Below the pieces are notes generated by a model. It searched no databases. It worked only from the letters and a program-made list of their open reading frames with translations, and was not told where the DNA came from. The position numbers and the translations under genes are program-made. This document shows positions 27,424 through 35,982 of a DNA stretch of 64,000 nt, in pieces. The stretch is from the NCBI GenBank assembly GCA_041749535.1, contig JBGTBE010000068.1, forward strand, positions 1-64,000, given 5' to 3'. This DNA is from JBBQZU01 sp041749535. GTDB taxonomy: Bacteria > Bacteroidota > Bacteroidia > Flavobacteriales_D > Cryomorphaceae. How positions within the stretch are numbered: the stretch's first letter is position 1; the number at the start of each line of letters is the position of its first letter.

Positions 27424-27825
27424 ATGAAGATAGAGAGCAACAAAGTTTCCGTACCCGCAACGCCCGAAAAAGTTTTTGATTTTGTGACCGACCTCAACAA
27501 TTTTGTGAAGTTGCTACCCGCAGAGCGCATTTCTGACTGGGTAGGGTCGCAGGACTATTGCAGCTTCAAAGTGCAGGGCACCGCCACCATAGACCTACAA
27601 GTGAAGTCCAAGAACAGTCCCACAAGCCTGCTGTTGGAAAGTGGCCCTAAGTCGCCTTTTCCATTTACCCTCGATGTGAGCCTTGCATCACAAGAAGCAG
27701 GCACCGAAGCTGGTATGGTGATGGTTGCTGATGTGAATCCCTTCTTAAAAATGATGGTTGAAAAACCCCTGTCAAATCTCTTCAATTTTATTGCTGCAAG
27801 GCTTACTGAAGAAGTTAAAAACTGA
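27424..27825 (+). CDS. SRPBCC/START-like domain protein
   Basis: 133 residues with the SRPBCC helix-grip pattern: MKIESNKVSVPATPEKVFDFVTDLNNF at the start and a long C-terminal helix (NLFNFIAARLTEEVKN). These proteins bind small hydrophobic ligands in a cavity; no ligand can be named. It sits 2 bp after pyrE, so it is cotranscribed, and overlaps the convergent birA gene by 11 bp. Confidence 0.8.
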   Translation: MKIESNKVSVPATPEKVFDFVTDLNNFVKLLPAERISDWVGSQDYCSFKVQGTATIDLQVKSKNSPTSLLLESGPKSPFPFTLDVSLASQEAGTEAGMVMVADVNPFLKMMVEKPLSNLFNFIAARLTEEVKN

Positions 27826-28552
27826 TCTTTATTTCCTTTGCCCGGTGTTGGGAGAGCCTTCCCGATTTGTGCCTGAGGTATATTACCCCTTCGTCGTCCA
27901 CAGCAACAATCATAGCTTGAAAGGCTTCAGTGTTACCTTGAATTTTTACCCATTGTCCACTTCCGTATAGCGCTGCCATATAGTCTGAGTGGATCAACGT
28001 GTCGAAGCCAGCTTCAAGCGCACCCAAACGTTGATTTAGACTTTCCAGAATTTTATACAATACAGTATTAACGCTGACACCTGCACCGAGCTCTTTTCGT
28101 ATGCTGCTGGCTTTGTGACCTGTAGAAAAGTCGATTTGATTTACGTTGAGCCCAATTCCCACTATGCTATAGTCGGTAGAGTACCCTTTGTTTTCAATGA
28201 GTATTCCCGCAATCTTGCTGTCGCTTGCGAGCAAGTCATTGGGCCATTTTACTGAAGCATCCAGCCCAAGCAGCGCCTTGAGGGCATCGGTCATTGCCAC
28301 TGAAATGGCTTTCGAAAGCAAAAATTTCTTGTGGCTTGCCAGGTAAGCAGTGTTTATCGCAAATGAAAAGGTGAGGTTCTCCCCACGATTACTCTGCCAC
28401 TCGTTGCCCCGCTGTCCCCTGCCCTGGGTCTGAAAATGCGACAAAATTACCGTTCCCTCCCTATAATGTCCTTCATCAATCGCTTTGGCAACATAGTTGT
28501 TTGTCGAATCGAGCTCATCAAATACTTCGATGGAATGTCCAATTTCGACCAT
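27815..28552 (-). CDS. birA: Biotin--[acetyl-CoA-carboxylase] ligase
   Basis: 245 residues. It activates biotin to biotinyl-AMP and attaches it to the carrier lysine of acetyl-CoA carboxylase. Motifs are FDELDSTNNYVAK, the nucleotide loop TQGRGQRGNEW, VKWPNDLLASDSKIAGILIE and IVGIGLNVNQ. It lacks the N-terminal helix-turn-helix of E. coli BirA, so it is a monofunctional ligase. It is divergent from rsfS and its 3' end overlaps the SRPBCC gene by 11 bp. Confidence 0.94.
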   Translation of the reverse strand: MVEIGHSIEVFDELDSTNNYVAKAIDEGHYREGTVILSHFQTQGRGQRGNEWQSNRGENLTFSFAINTAYLASHKKFLLSKAISVAMTDALKALLGLDASVKWPNDLLASDSKIAGILIENKGYSTDYSIVGIGLNVNQIDFSTGHKASSIRKELGAGVSVNTVLYKILESLNQRLGALEAGFDTLIHSDYMAALYGSGQWVKIQGNTEAFQAMIVAVDDEGVIYLRHKSGRLSQHRAKEIKISF

Positions 28553-28596
28553 AAGTGTGGTGCAGTTTAAAAGAATTTAGAAAGCGTGAAAATGCG

Positions 28597-28604
28597 TAAT
28601 TTTG
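28597..28604 (+). promoter_or_regulatory. Putative -7 box (TAATTTTG) of the rsfS-ftsH operon
   Basis: Exact TAnnTTTG match 22 bases before the rsfS ATG in the divergent birA/rsfS spacer. Confidence 0.45.
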
Positions 28605-28626
28605 CTGAATTCACTAAATATGATGA

Positions 28627-29007
28627 ATGACAGATAAAAAGAAACAAGCCCCGCAACTTCTGGCGAATGCCGTGATAAAAGGAATGCAAGAAGTAAAGGG
28701 TTTGGAAATTTGCTCCATCGATTTGAGAAAACTACCCAATGCTGTGTGTGACTTTTTCATCATCTGTCACGGTACATCCGACACACACGTTGAAGCCCTA
28801 TCAAGATCAGTAGACAGAATTGTAAACCAACTAACTGGTCAGGACCCCAAACACAAGGAGGGTACTGCCAAAGCAGAATGGATACTTATAGATTATTTTG
28901 ATGTGGTAGTACACATCTTCAGAGAACCAGCAAGGAGGTTTTACAACCTTGAAAAACTTTGGGCCGATGCAGATGTTAAAGAAATCGATTACCAATTACA
29001 GGACTAA
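28627..29007 (+). CDS. rsfS: Ribosome silencing factor RsfS
   Basis: 126 residues of the RsfS/Iojap family, which binds L14 on the 50S subunit and blocks subunit joining when nutrients are low. Motifs are VKGLEICSIDLRKLPNAVCDFFIICHGTS, the AEWILIDYFDVVVHIF strand and the terminal FYNLEKLWADA. The ftsH gene begins 8 bp downstream, a common order in Bacteroidota. Confidence 0.95.
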   Translation: MTDKKKQAPQLLANAVIKGMQEVKGLEICSIDLRKLPNAVCDFFIICHGTSDTHVEALSRSVDRIVNQLTGQDPKHKEGTAKAEWILIDYFDVVVHIFREPARRFYNLEKLWADADVKEIDYQLQD

Positions 29008-29015
29008 ACAAGCAC

Positions 29016-31118
29016 ATGGCTGACAAGAAAGACAAACAATTCAAAAACCTGAAGGAAAAACTTACTCCAGGCAATCAGGGTGGTGAAAACGGCCCCAAGA
29101 GACCTTTTAACTTCTATTGGATTTACGCCATCATAGGCGTAGTGCTTATTTCGCTGAATCTCTTCAACTGGAATGGAAGCATGTCCAGTATTAACCTTTC
29201 CGAATTTGAGAAAATGGTTACCAGTGGTGAGGTGGAGCGCGTGGTGGTGTACAATAAGCAATTGGCGGAAGTGTATATAAAGAAAGAAGCACTGAGCAAT
29301 GAAGAACATCAGAAACGCATTAAATCACCCGTGCTCACAGGTGCTCAAAACACAGGCCCTCACTATAGGTTTGACGTAGGTCCTGCGGACAGTTTTCAAG
29401 AGAAACTAGACCGCTGGAGCCGCGAGTACGATCTTGAGTACGATTATAAAACCCGCAGCGAGTGGGGCAAAGAACTCTTTACATGGATCCTTTTCATAGG
29501 CATCATGATCGCTGTGTGGATGTTCGTAATGCGCCGCATTAGCGGTGGTGCCGGCGCTGGTGGACAGATTTTCAACATTGGAAAATCCAAGGCCCAACTC
29601 TTTGATAAAACCAAAGGCACCAATGTGACCTTTAACGATGTGGCGGGTCTTGAAGGAGCGAAGGAAGAAATACAGGAGATTGTAGACTTCCTCAAAAACC
29701 CAAAGAAATATACCACCCTGGGTGCCAAAATCCCCAAAGGTGCGCTGCTCGTAGGCCCTCCTGGCACAGGAAAAACCTTGCTTGCCAAAGCAGTGGCCGG
29801 CGAAGCGCAGGTACCCTTCTTCTCACTTTCGGGCTCCGACTTTGTAGAAATGTTTGTGGGCGTGGGAGCCAGCCGCGTACGCGACCTCTTCAAGCAAGCC
29901 AAAGAGAAAGCGCCTGCCATCATCTTTATTGATGAAATAGATGCCATAGGCCGTGCCCGGGGCAAAAGCGCGAGCATGGGTGCCAATGACGAAAGGGAAA
30001 ACACCCTTAACCAGCTACTCACAGAGATGGACGGTTTCGGTACCAACAGCGGGGTAATTATACTGGCTGCTACCAACCGCGCCGACATTCTGGACAGGGC
30101 ACTCATGAGGGCAGGCCGCTTCGACAGGCAGATATATGTGGATATGCCCGACCTCAACGAGCGAAAAGAAATATTCAAAGTTCACCTTACACCCATCAAG
30201 TACGACCCTGAAGTAGACATTGCCTTTCTGGCAAAACAAACTCCTGGCTTCAGCGGAGCTGATATTGCCAACATATGCAATGAAGCGGCACTGATCGCTG
30301 CGCGCAAGAGGAAGAAGGCAGTGACCAAAGAAGATTTCCTCGACGCCGTAGATCGCGTGATTGGTGGACTTGAGAAGAAAAATAAAATCATTACCAAACG
30401 AGAGAAAAAGGTAATAGCCTACCATGAGGCTGGGCATGCTACCGTGTCATGGTTGCTTGAACACGCCTCACCGCTTGTAAAAGTTACCATAGTGCCTCGC
30501 GGGCAATCCCTGGGTGCTGCGTGGTACCTTCCCGAAGAACGTCAGCTCAACACCAGCAACCAGATTTTGGACGAAATGTGCGCTGCTCTGGGTGGCCGTG
30601 CAGCTGAATCGGTAGCATTCAGCGAAATATCAACAGGAGCGCTTAGTGACCTCGAGAAGGTCACCAAGCAGGCGTATGCCATGGTTACCGTGTACGGGCT
30701 CAACGAAAAGGTGGGCAACATAAGCTACTATGATTCTACAGGTTCTGGCGACTATAGCTTTACCAAACCATACAGTGAGAAAACTTCAGAGCTGATAGAC
30801 CAGGAAGTAAAGTTGATCATAGAAGCGCAGTACGTACGTGCCAAGAAACTACTTGCCGACAACCGCGAAAAGCTGGACAAGCTTGCGCAACAATTGCTCG
30901 AGAAAGAAGTGATTTTTAAGGAAGACCTCGAAATAATTTTTGGTGAAAGACCCTTTAAATCTGAAGAGTTGCTAATTCCTCACCCTGAGCAGGATGAAGC
31001 AGATGTGAAGAAACTTCAAAAGCAGGATGAAGCCCAGCTGGCCGCTTTGAGCGACTCCATAGCCTCAGGGAATCCCGAAGCTGAAGCCAAACCAGAAGAC
31101 CTCTCCGAAAAATCCTGA
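29016..31118 (+). CDS. ftsH: ATP-dependent zinc metalloprotease FtsH
   Basis: 700 residues. It is a membrane-bound AAA protease that degrades unstable and misassembled membrane proteins. Two transmembrane helices lie at about 33-50 and 155-172 around an extracytoplasmic domain. The Walker A motif GPPGTGKT is at about 247-254, Walker B is IIFIDEIDAIG, the SRH is NRADILDRALMRAGRFDRQ, and the zinc site is HEAGH at about 473. The C-terminal tail is acidic and low in complexity. It is part of an rsfS-ftsH-DUF2007-cdsA-psd run. Confidence 0.97.
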   Translation: MADKKDKQFKNLKEKLTPGNQGGENGPKRPFNFYWIYAIIGVVLISLNLFNWNGSMSSINLSEFEKMVTSGEVERVVVYNKQLAEVYIKKEALSNEEHQKRIKSPVLTGAQNTGPHYRFDVGPADSFQEKLDRWSREYDLEYDYKTRSEWGKELFTWILFIGIMIAVWMFVMRRISGGAGAGGQIFNIGKSKAQLFDKTKGTNVTFNDVAGLEGAKEEIQEIVDFLKNPKKYTTLGAKIPKGALLVGPPGTGKTLLAKAVAGEAQVPFFSLSGSDFVEMFVGVGASRVRDLFKQAKEKAPAIIFIDEIDAIGRARGKSASMGANDERENTLNQLLTEMDGFGTNSGVIILAATNRADILDRALMRAGRFDRQIYVDMPDLNERKEIFKVHLTPIKYDPEVDIAFLAKQTPGFSGADIANICNEAALIAARKRKKAVTKEDFLDAVDRVIGGLEKKNKIITKREKKVIAYHEAGHATVSWLLEHASPLVKVTIVPRGQSLGAAWYLPEERQLNTSNQILDEMCAALGGRAAESVAFSEISTGALSDLEKVTKQAYAMVTVYGLNEKVGNISYYDSTGSGDYSFTKPYSEKTSELIDQEVKLIIEAQYVRAKKLLADNREKLDKLAQQLLEKEVIFKEDLEIIFGERPFKSEELLIPHPEQDEADVKKLQKQDEAQLAALSDSIASGNPEAEAKPEDLSEKS

Positions 31119-31133
31119 CAGCCATAAAAATTG

Positions 31134-31340
31134 ATGGATAGTAACTGGATAAATGTGTACAGCTCTGCCAATTTGCAAAAAGTGGAGCTATTGAAACACA
31201 TCCTTCAGGAGAATGATATTGACGCGGTGGTGATGAACAGGCAGGATTCCACCTATCCGGTGATTGGAGAAATAGAGCTGTATGTAAACCGTGACAAGGT
31301 AATACCTGCCAAAAAGATTATAGAAAATACAGACCTGTGA
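31134..31340 (+). CDS. DUF2007 small protein
   Basis: 68 residues matching DUF2007 (putative signal-transducing protein): WINVYSSANLQKVELLKHILQENDIDAVVMN and GEIELYVNRDKVIPAKKII. This ferredoxin-like small domain is common and uncharacterised. ATG at 31134 is chosen over an adjacent in-frame TTG. Its stop overlaps the cdsA GTG start by 4 bp (GTGA). Confidence 0.85.
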   Translation: MDSNWINVYSSANLQKVELLKHILQENDIDAVVMNRQDSTYPVIGEIELYVNRDKVIPAKKIIENTDL

Positions 31341-32164
31341 AAGAACTTGCGCTCCGCATATCTACCGGTCTTATATTTCTCGTGGTGGTGGTGGGCTGCA
31401 TTCTCTGGAATCCCTATTCTCTCGCATCTCTCTTTTATGTTGTGGGAATACTTGGCATGCTCGAGTATTACAGCATTTGCAAAATAGGCGGAGTACATCC
31501 CCAAACCATGTTGGGGCTTATCACAGGCTCAGTACTCTACGTTACCATCGAAATGGTGAAGTTGCAGGTGTTCTCCGGGTTTATCATCAGTCTGAGCATT
31601 CCTTTTTTTATCGCGATTTTTATCTATGAGTTATACAGAAAACGCCCCGATCCCTTCAACAACATCGCCCATACCATTGTAGGTATTGTGTACGTGATGG
31701 CCCCATTTGCCCTGCTCAATGTATTTACTTTCGAAGAGATTGTAAATGAGTACCAGCCTGCCGTGGTATTGGGCTTCTTCATCTTACTTTGGCTCAATGA
31801 TACCGGGGCGTATGTATTTGGGCGCCTTTTCGGCAAAAAGAAATTCTGGGAGCGCATCTCCCCCAAGAAAACCTGGGCAGGAGTGGTTGGTGGCGGTGTG
31901 GTGGCGCTGATTGGTGCGGCCATCATGACCAATTTTACCGATCAGATGGGTATTTGGCATTGGCTGGCTATGGGATTGATTATTGTGGTTTCGGCCACAC
32001 TTGGTGATTTGGTAGAGTCTCTCCTCAAAAGAAGTGCAAGAGTAAAGGATTCGAGCAACCTGCTCCCCGGCCACGGCGGTATCCTGGACCGTTTCGACGG
32101 GGTGCTTTTGGCGAGCCCGGTGGTCTTCACCTACCTGATGGTTTTCGTACATTCGGCATCTTAA
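31337..32164 (+). CDS. cdsA: Phosphatidate cytidylyltransferase
   Basis: 275 residues, an integral membrane enzyme making CDP-diacylglycerol from phosphatidic acid and CTP. It has about seven hydrophobic segments and the C-terminal CdsA signature spanning SARVKDSSNLLPGHGGILDRFDG, plus LNDTGAYVFGRLFGKKKFWERISPKKTWAG. The start is GTG, coupled to the DUF2007 stop. With psd 15 bp downstream it forms a phospholipid synthesis pair. Confidence 0.95.
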   Translation: MKELALRISTGLIFLVVVVGCILWNPYSLASLFYVVGILGMLEYYSICKIGGVHPQTMLGLITGSVLYVTIEMVKLQVFSGFIISLSIPFFIAIFIYELYRKRPDPFNNIAHTIVGIVYVMAPFALLNVFTFEEIVNEYQPAVVLGFFILLWLNDTGAYVFGRLFGKKKFWERISPKKTWAGVVGGGVVALIGAAIMTNFTDQMGIWHWLAMGLIIVVSATLGDLVESLLKRSARVKDSSNLLPGHGGILDRFDGVLLASPVVFTYLMVFVHSAS

Positions 32165-32179
32165 ATCAAAGTTAATCGC

Positions 32180-32845
32180 ATGAAATTTCACAAAGAAGGA
32201 AGGGTTATCATTTCAGTCACTTTGGCCATTCTTGCGGCATGTGTAATAGCGGCTTATTTGGGTGGTGGCAATCCCGGACTTTGGATCACCTTGCCTGTTG
32301 CACTTGTTCTTCTGGTGCTGGTAATGCAATTTTTCCGCGTGCCTGCAAGAAAAGTTACTGTGGATGATGAACTGGTATTGTGCCCATGTGATGGAAAGGT
32401 AGTGGTGATCGAAGAAACCCATGAAGATGAATACTTCAAAAACCGGCGCATACAGGTTTCAATATTTATGTCGCCCCTCAATGTGCACATCAACTGGTAT
32501 CCACTGAGCGGAATTGTGAGGTACTTCAAGTATCACCCCGGCAAGTACCTTGTGGCATGGCACCCAAAATCAAGTTCTGAGAATGAGCGCACCACTGTGG
32601 TGGTTGAACATCCTTCGGGAGCTTCAGTACTTTTCAGACAAATAGCAGGGGCGGTGGCAAGGAGAATTATTTGCTATGCAAAGGAGGGTGAAGTGGCAAA
32701 GCAGGGGGCCGAGTTTGGTTTTATAAAATTCGGATCGAGGGTGGATGTGTTCTTGCCCTTGGGAAGTGAAATGCTTGTAAAGCTTGGTGATGTGGTGCAA
32801 GGGTCCGTAACTGCCCTCTCAAAGCTGCCTATAAAAAAGCTCTGA
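32180..32845 (+). CDS. psd: Phosphatidylserine decarboxylase (short type)
   Basis: 221 residues, the short PSD form. It makes phosphatidylethanolamine and needs self-cleavage to create a pyruvoyl group; the likely site is the Gly-Ser in GFIKFGSRVDVFLP. An N-terminal pair of hydrophobic segments anchors it in the membrane. VSIFMSPLNVHINWYPLSG carries the conserved His. Gene order cdsA-psd supports the call. Its end overlaps the convergent HAD gene by 17 bp. Confidence 0.94.
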   Translation: MKFHKEGRVIISVTLAILAACVIAAYLGGGNPGLWITLPVALVLLVLVMQFFRVPARKVTVDDELVLCPCDGKVVVIEETHEDEYFKNRRIQVSIFMSPLNVHINWYPLSGIVRYFKYHPGKYLVAWHPKSSSENERTTVVVEHPSGASVLFRQIAGAVARRIICYAKEGEVAKQGAEFGFIKFGSRVDVFLPLGSEMLVKLGDVVQGSVTALSKLPIKKL

Positions 32846-33518
32846 GTTCATTCAAATCGTTTATTTCGCGTGTTACCTGCTCAGTGTGCGGAGCGCGTGA
32901 AGGGTTGAAGTACACATGGTCCATCCACACTGCACGGGCGCCTGCCATGTCGGCTTCCAAATCATCGCCCACCATAATGGCCTCGTGTGCCTTGGTGCCT
33001 GCGAGATGTAGTGCAAGCTGAAAAACTTCGGGACTCGGCTTTCTGGCGGCTGCCCGCTCACTGGTTACCACATTGGTGAAATAAGGTGACAATCCACTGT
33101 TCGACAGTTTGATGTGCTGCACCTCTTCGAATCCATTGGTGATGATGTGAAGTTTGTATTTGCCGGCAAGGTAATCAAGTATTTCAATGGTATTTGGGAA
33201 CAGGGCAGTCTTTTTGGGGCTCAGGTCCACGTACGCATCACCCATTCGCACACCCAGTACTTGATCGAATATTCCAAAATGCTCAAGTGCTTTCGCAAAA
33301 CGCAGCACCCTCAAAGTCTTCTTGTTCAAATTGCCCATCCTGTATGCCTTCCATAGCATCTCGTTGATCTGCTGGTACACCTTGATAAACTCTTCTACAG
33401 GAATGCGTTCGGCCAAACCATTTACCCCGCATATGTCCCTGAGCGCCTCACGGGAATTCTCATCGAAATCCCATAGGGTGCGGTCCAAATCGAAGAATAT
33501 GTGTCGGTACGTCCTCAT
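32829..33518 (-). CDS. YjjG-family HAD nucleotidase
   Basis: 229 residues with HAD motifs: I in FFDLDRTLWDFDENS, II in LHIITNGFEEVQ, III with Lys in AARKPSPEVF and IV in VMVGDDLEADMAGA. The YjjG family removes phosphate from noncanonical pyrimidine nucleotides. It is the last gene of the radC-to-HAD minus-strand run and overlaps the membrane protein gene upstream by 4 bp. Confidence 0.88.
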   Translation of the reverse strand: MRTYRHIFFDLDRTLWDFDENSREALRDICGVNGLAERIPVEEFIKVYQQINEMLWKAYRMGNLNKKTLRVLRFAKALEHFGIFDQVLGVRMGDAYVDLSPKKTALFPNTIEILDYLAGKYKLHIITNGFEEVQHIKLSNSGLSPYFTNVVTSERAAARKPSPEVFQLALHLAGTKAHEAIMVGDDLEADMAGARAVWMDHVYFNPSRAPHTEQVTREINDLNELRAFL

Positions 33519-33991
33519 GCACCCACAAGATTGGCTTTTATCAATACGCTAAAGGCAGTGAGACCCAGAGACCAGAGCGCAATACTCACAAAGAGAACAG
33601 GAACAACATAGGGATTGCCCTGGTAAAACCGCGCGGCCAGAACAGCTCCAATAGGTATGCTCAACAAAAATGGTGTGAGCAGCGCGAGGCCTATCAGGCC
33701 AAAATTGAGTTTCACGTTTACGATCATTCGATTTCTTCTGGTGAATACTTTTTTCGCTGCGGCGTTATTTCCAAATTTTTGGAGCATGGCCGAAATTTTC
33801 ATCATGGCCCAGCCGCCCGCATAATAGAAAAAAAGCACCCCACACATACCGCCGACGGTGGTAATAAAAACCGTTTCCAGAAAAGTGAAACCCGCAGCTA
33901 CTGAAGCCCCGGGTGCGAAGAAAAACTTCACCGAGCTGAGTAAAAAAATACCAAATGCAGCCGCTAATTCTGTGGCGTCCATGAAAATCAC
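33515..33991 (-). CDS. Small polytopic membrane protein
   Basis: About 155-158 residues with four hydrophobic segments and a basic cytoplasmic loop (AAAKKVFTRRNRMIVNVKLN). The segment LIGLALLTPFLLSIPIGAVLAARFYQG resembles the small multidrug export or VTT-like membrane families, but I do not assign one. The GTG at 33991 overlaps the upp stop by 4 bp; an ATG at 33982 is the alternative. Its place between upp and a nucleotidase gene gives no clear function. Confidence 0.7.
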   Translation of the reverse strand: MIFMDATELAAAFGIFLLSSVKFFFAPGASVAAGFTFLETVFITTVGGMCGVLFFYYAGGWAMMKISAMLQKFGNNAAAKKVFTRRNRMIVNVKLNFGLIGLALLTPFLLSIPIGAVLAARFYQGNPYVVPVLFVSIALWSLGLTAFSVLIKANLVGA

Positions 33992-34638
33992 TGTTTCTTT
34001 CCGTATGCCAGATCACCGGCATCACCAAGGCCGGGAACGATGTACGCCTGGGCCGTGAGTTCATCATCAACGGCACCTACCCAGACTGTAGTATTCTCAG
34101 GCAAATTTTTGCGTACAAATGCAATCCCCTCTTCGCTGGCAAGCAGCGCGACCACATGGATGTGAAGCGGGGTTCCATTGGCCATCAAAGCCTTGTACAC
34201 CAGCACCATGCTCTGTCCTGTGGCCAGCATAGGGTCTGCAATAACCAAATGCTTGCCGGTAAGCACCGGACAACTCATGTACTCCACTTTTACCTTGAAT
34301 TCATCATCATTCTTGCTGTGCTTGCGGTATGCCGATACGAACGCGCTCTCTGCCTGATCAAAATAATTGAGCATACCCTGGTGGAAGGGCAACCCTGCTC
34401 TGAGGATGGTGGCAAGTATGGGAAAAGATTCAGGCAGTCGCATGGATGCAACACCCAGGGGTGTAATCACATCTTCGGTTTTATAGTCCAGACTTTTGCT
34501 GAGTTCGTAGGCAAATATTTCGCCCATGCGCTCCATGTTTCGCCTGAAACGGGCCCTGTCTTTCTGAATGTTCTCATCCCGAATTTCACGAAGAAATTGA
34601 TTGAAAATTGAATTGTTGCGCCCTAGCTCGTGAATCAT
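33988..34638 (-). CDS. upp: Uracil phosphoribosyltransferase
   Basis: 217 residues. It salvages uracil to UMP with PRPP. Motifs are ILRAGLPFHQGMLNYF, the PRPP loop VIADPMLATGQSM and the uracil site YIVPGLGDAGDLAYG. ATG at 34638 gives MIHELGRNNSIFNQFLREIRD; longer in-frame forms reach into the deacetylase gene. It ends the nucleotide-salvage end of the radC-wecB operon. Confidence 0.92.
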   Translation of the reverse strand: MIHELGRNNSIFNQFLREIRDENIQKDRARFRRNMERMGEIFAYELSKSLDYKTEDVITPLGVASMRLPESFPILATILRAGLPFHQGMLNYFDQAESAFVSAYRKHSKNDDEFKVKVEYMSCPVLTGKHLVIADPMLATGQSMVLVYKALMANGTPLHIHVVALLASEEGIAFVRKNLPENTTVWVGAVDDELTAQAYIVPGLGDAGDLAYGKKQ

Positions 34639-34670
34639 GTGGTGTTCAGGTTTGGGATAAAGATACAGGT

Positions 34671-35981
34671 TTAGAGAATTTGCCCTGCAAAGTTGGCAAA
34701 CGTTATGTAAACCTCCCTCCACCCCTTCCACTCTTCGCGATCGCTAAGGCTGTGGTTGTGCCATACAGTAACAAAATTACCGCCGGTAGGTAGTGCATTG
34801 TTCCAAAGATCTTTGAGCTTCGACAAAGCTTCTTCGGGACTGAGTTTCATATAGTGCTTCAGCGCGCTGTCCATTGCTATGAGTGGGTGCAATTCAAGGT
34901 GTGTGCAGGCTTCAGCATGCAGGTCGTAGAATAAGTGCGGATAGGCAGTTCCCGAGCGATACCCCACAGCGTCTGCATAGCCCATGCTGTAGTCGCGGAG
35001 TATGCCTGCAGCAGCCAATTGCTTAAAAGTTTCCGGAAGGCTAAATTTTAGAAAATGCTGTCTGCTCTCCACCACTTCCCTGCCCAAGGTTTCGGAGAGG
35101 AGCGCGACCTCCCGGCGCAACACTTCTTCTCCTTGGTGCGACGCATACGAAGGGTGAATGCCCACCCTGCCCTTTTCATCGAGCAAGGCAACAAGCTTTC
35201 GCATGGCAATGCTCTTTAACTTTAGGTTGATGTCGTAACCCGATCGCTTGCCGCAAAGAATGAAGAAAAGAACTTCTTTCGCCTGATGCCCGGCATCGGT
35301 GAAAATCGCATACGTATCGTAGGGGTCCTCGTTCAGGCCGCAGAACACGCACATTCTCTCCCTGGTTCTGCCCCAATGCTTGCCCAGCAAATCCTTGCCT
35401 ATGGCCCCAAAGCTCCGCTTCAGGCCCCTGCCACGGTATGCGTAAGCAATATCCACATCCATGGTATTGATCCAACGAAGGTTTCGATGGGCTGCCTTGC
35501 GCAACATGCCACAATTCACCAGTATTTTTTCGAAAGCGAGAAGCCACTCATCTAACAGGGGCCTTTCGAGATAAGGCTTCAGAATGGATTGAGAAGAAAT
35601 AAACCTGCCGTGGGTATCGCGCTCCTCGGTGGCATATTCTTCCTGCCGGCTGAGGCAATAGAACACTGCCGCGAAAATATCGAAAGGCATATCGGGGCTG
35701 CCCTCTTGTGGAAAGAGTACGGGCAGGTCGTTCCAGAGCGCCCAATTGGGAAGGGATATTTGCGCCCCAATTTCCTCCAAGAGACCACAGGCAGGCACAG
35801 TAAGCGATGGCTGTTGAGCGGGCGCGGATGCTTCACATCCGTAATAGATAACTCCATTGTCGGGATTGTTTTCATCATCCACCTCGCCAATGCGGTACGC
35901 CACACCGAGAAAAGTTCCGAATACGAAGTCAAGTACGTAACGTAACCGTGGTGTGGCTGTAGCGGTGCTTATGCGGACCAT
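34671..35981 (-). CDS. Polysaccharide deacetylase-family protein (DUF7033-like N-terminus)
   Basis: 436 residues. The N-terminal 100 residues are a Bacteroidota-type extension. The C-terminal part carries a NodB-like barrel: NTMDVDIAYAYRG (Asp-x-Asp metal-site strand), RVGIHPSYASH (His-x3-His-like site), REVVESRQHFLKFSLPETF and a late VTVWHNHSLSD. It should deacetylate or cleave a surface polysaccharide. It follows wecB with 1 bp between them, supporting a role in surface glycan synthesis. Confidence 0.82.
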   Translation of the reverse strand: MVRISTATATPRLRYVLDFVFGTFLGVAYRIGEVDDENNPDNGVIYYGCEASAPAQQPSLTVPACGLLEEIGAQISLPNWALWNDLPVLFPQEGSPDMPFDIFAAVFYCLSRQEEYATEERDTHGRFISSQSILKPYLERPLLDEWLLAFEKILVNCGMLRKAAHRNLRWINTMDVDIAYAYRGRGLKRSFGAIGKDLLGKHWGRTRERMCVFCGLNEDPYDTYAIFTDAGHQAKEVLFFILCGKRSGYDINLKLKSIAMRKLVALLDEKGRVGIHPSYASHQGEEVLRREVALLSETLGREVVESRQHFLKFSLPETFKQLAAAGILRDYSMGYADAVGYRSGTAYPHLFYDLHAEACTHLELHPLIAMDSALKHYMKLSPEEALSKLKDLWNNALPTGGNFVTVWHNHSLSDREEWKGWREVYITFANFAGQIL

Positions 35982-35982
35982 C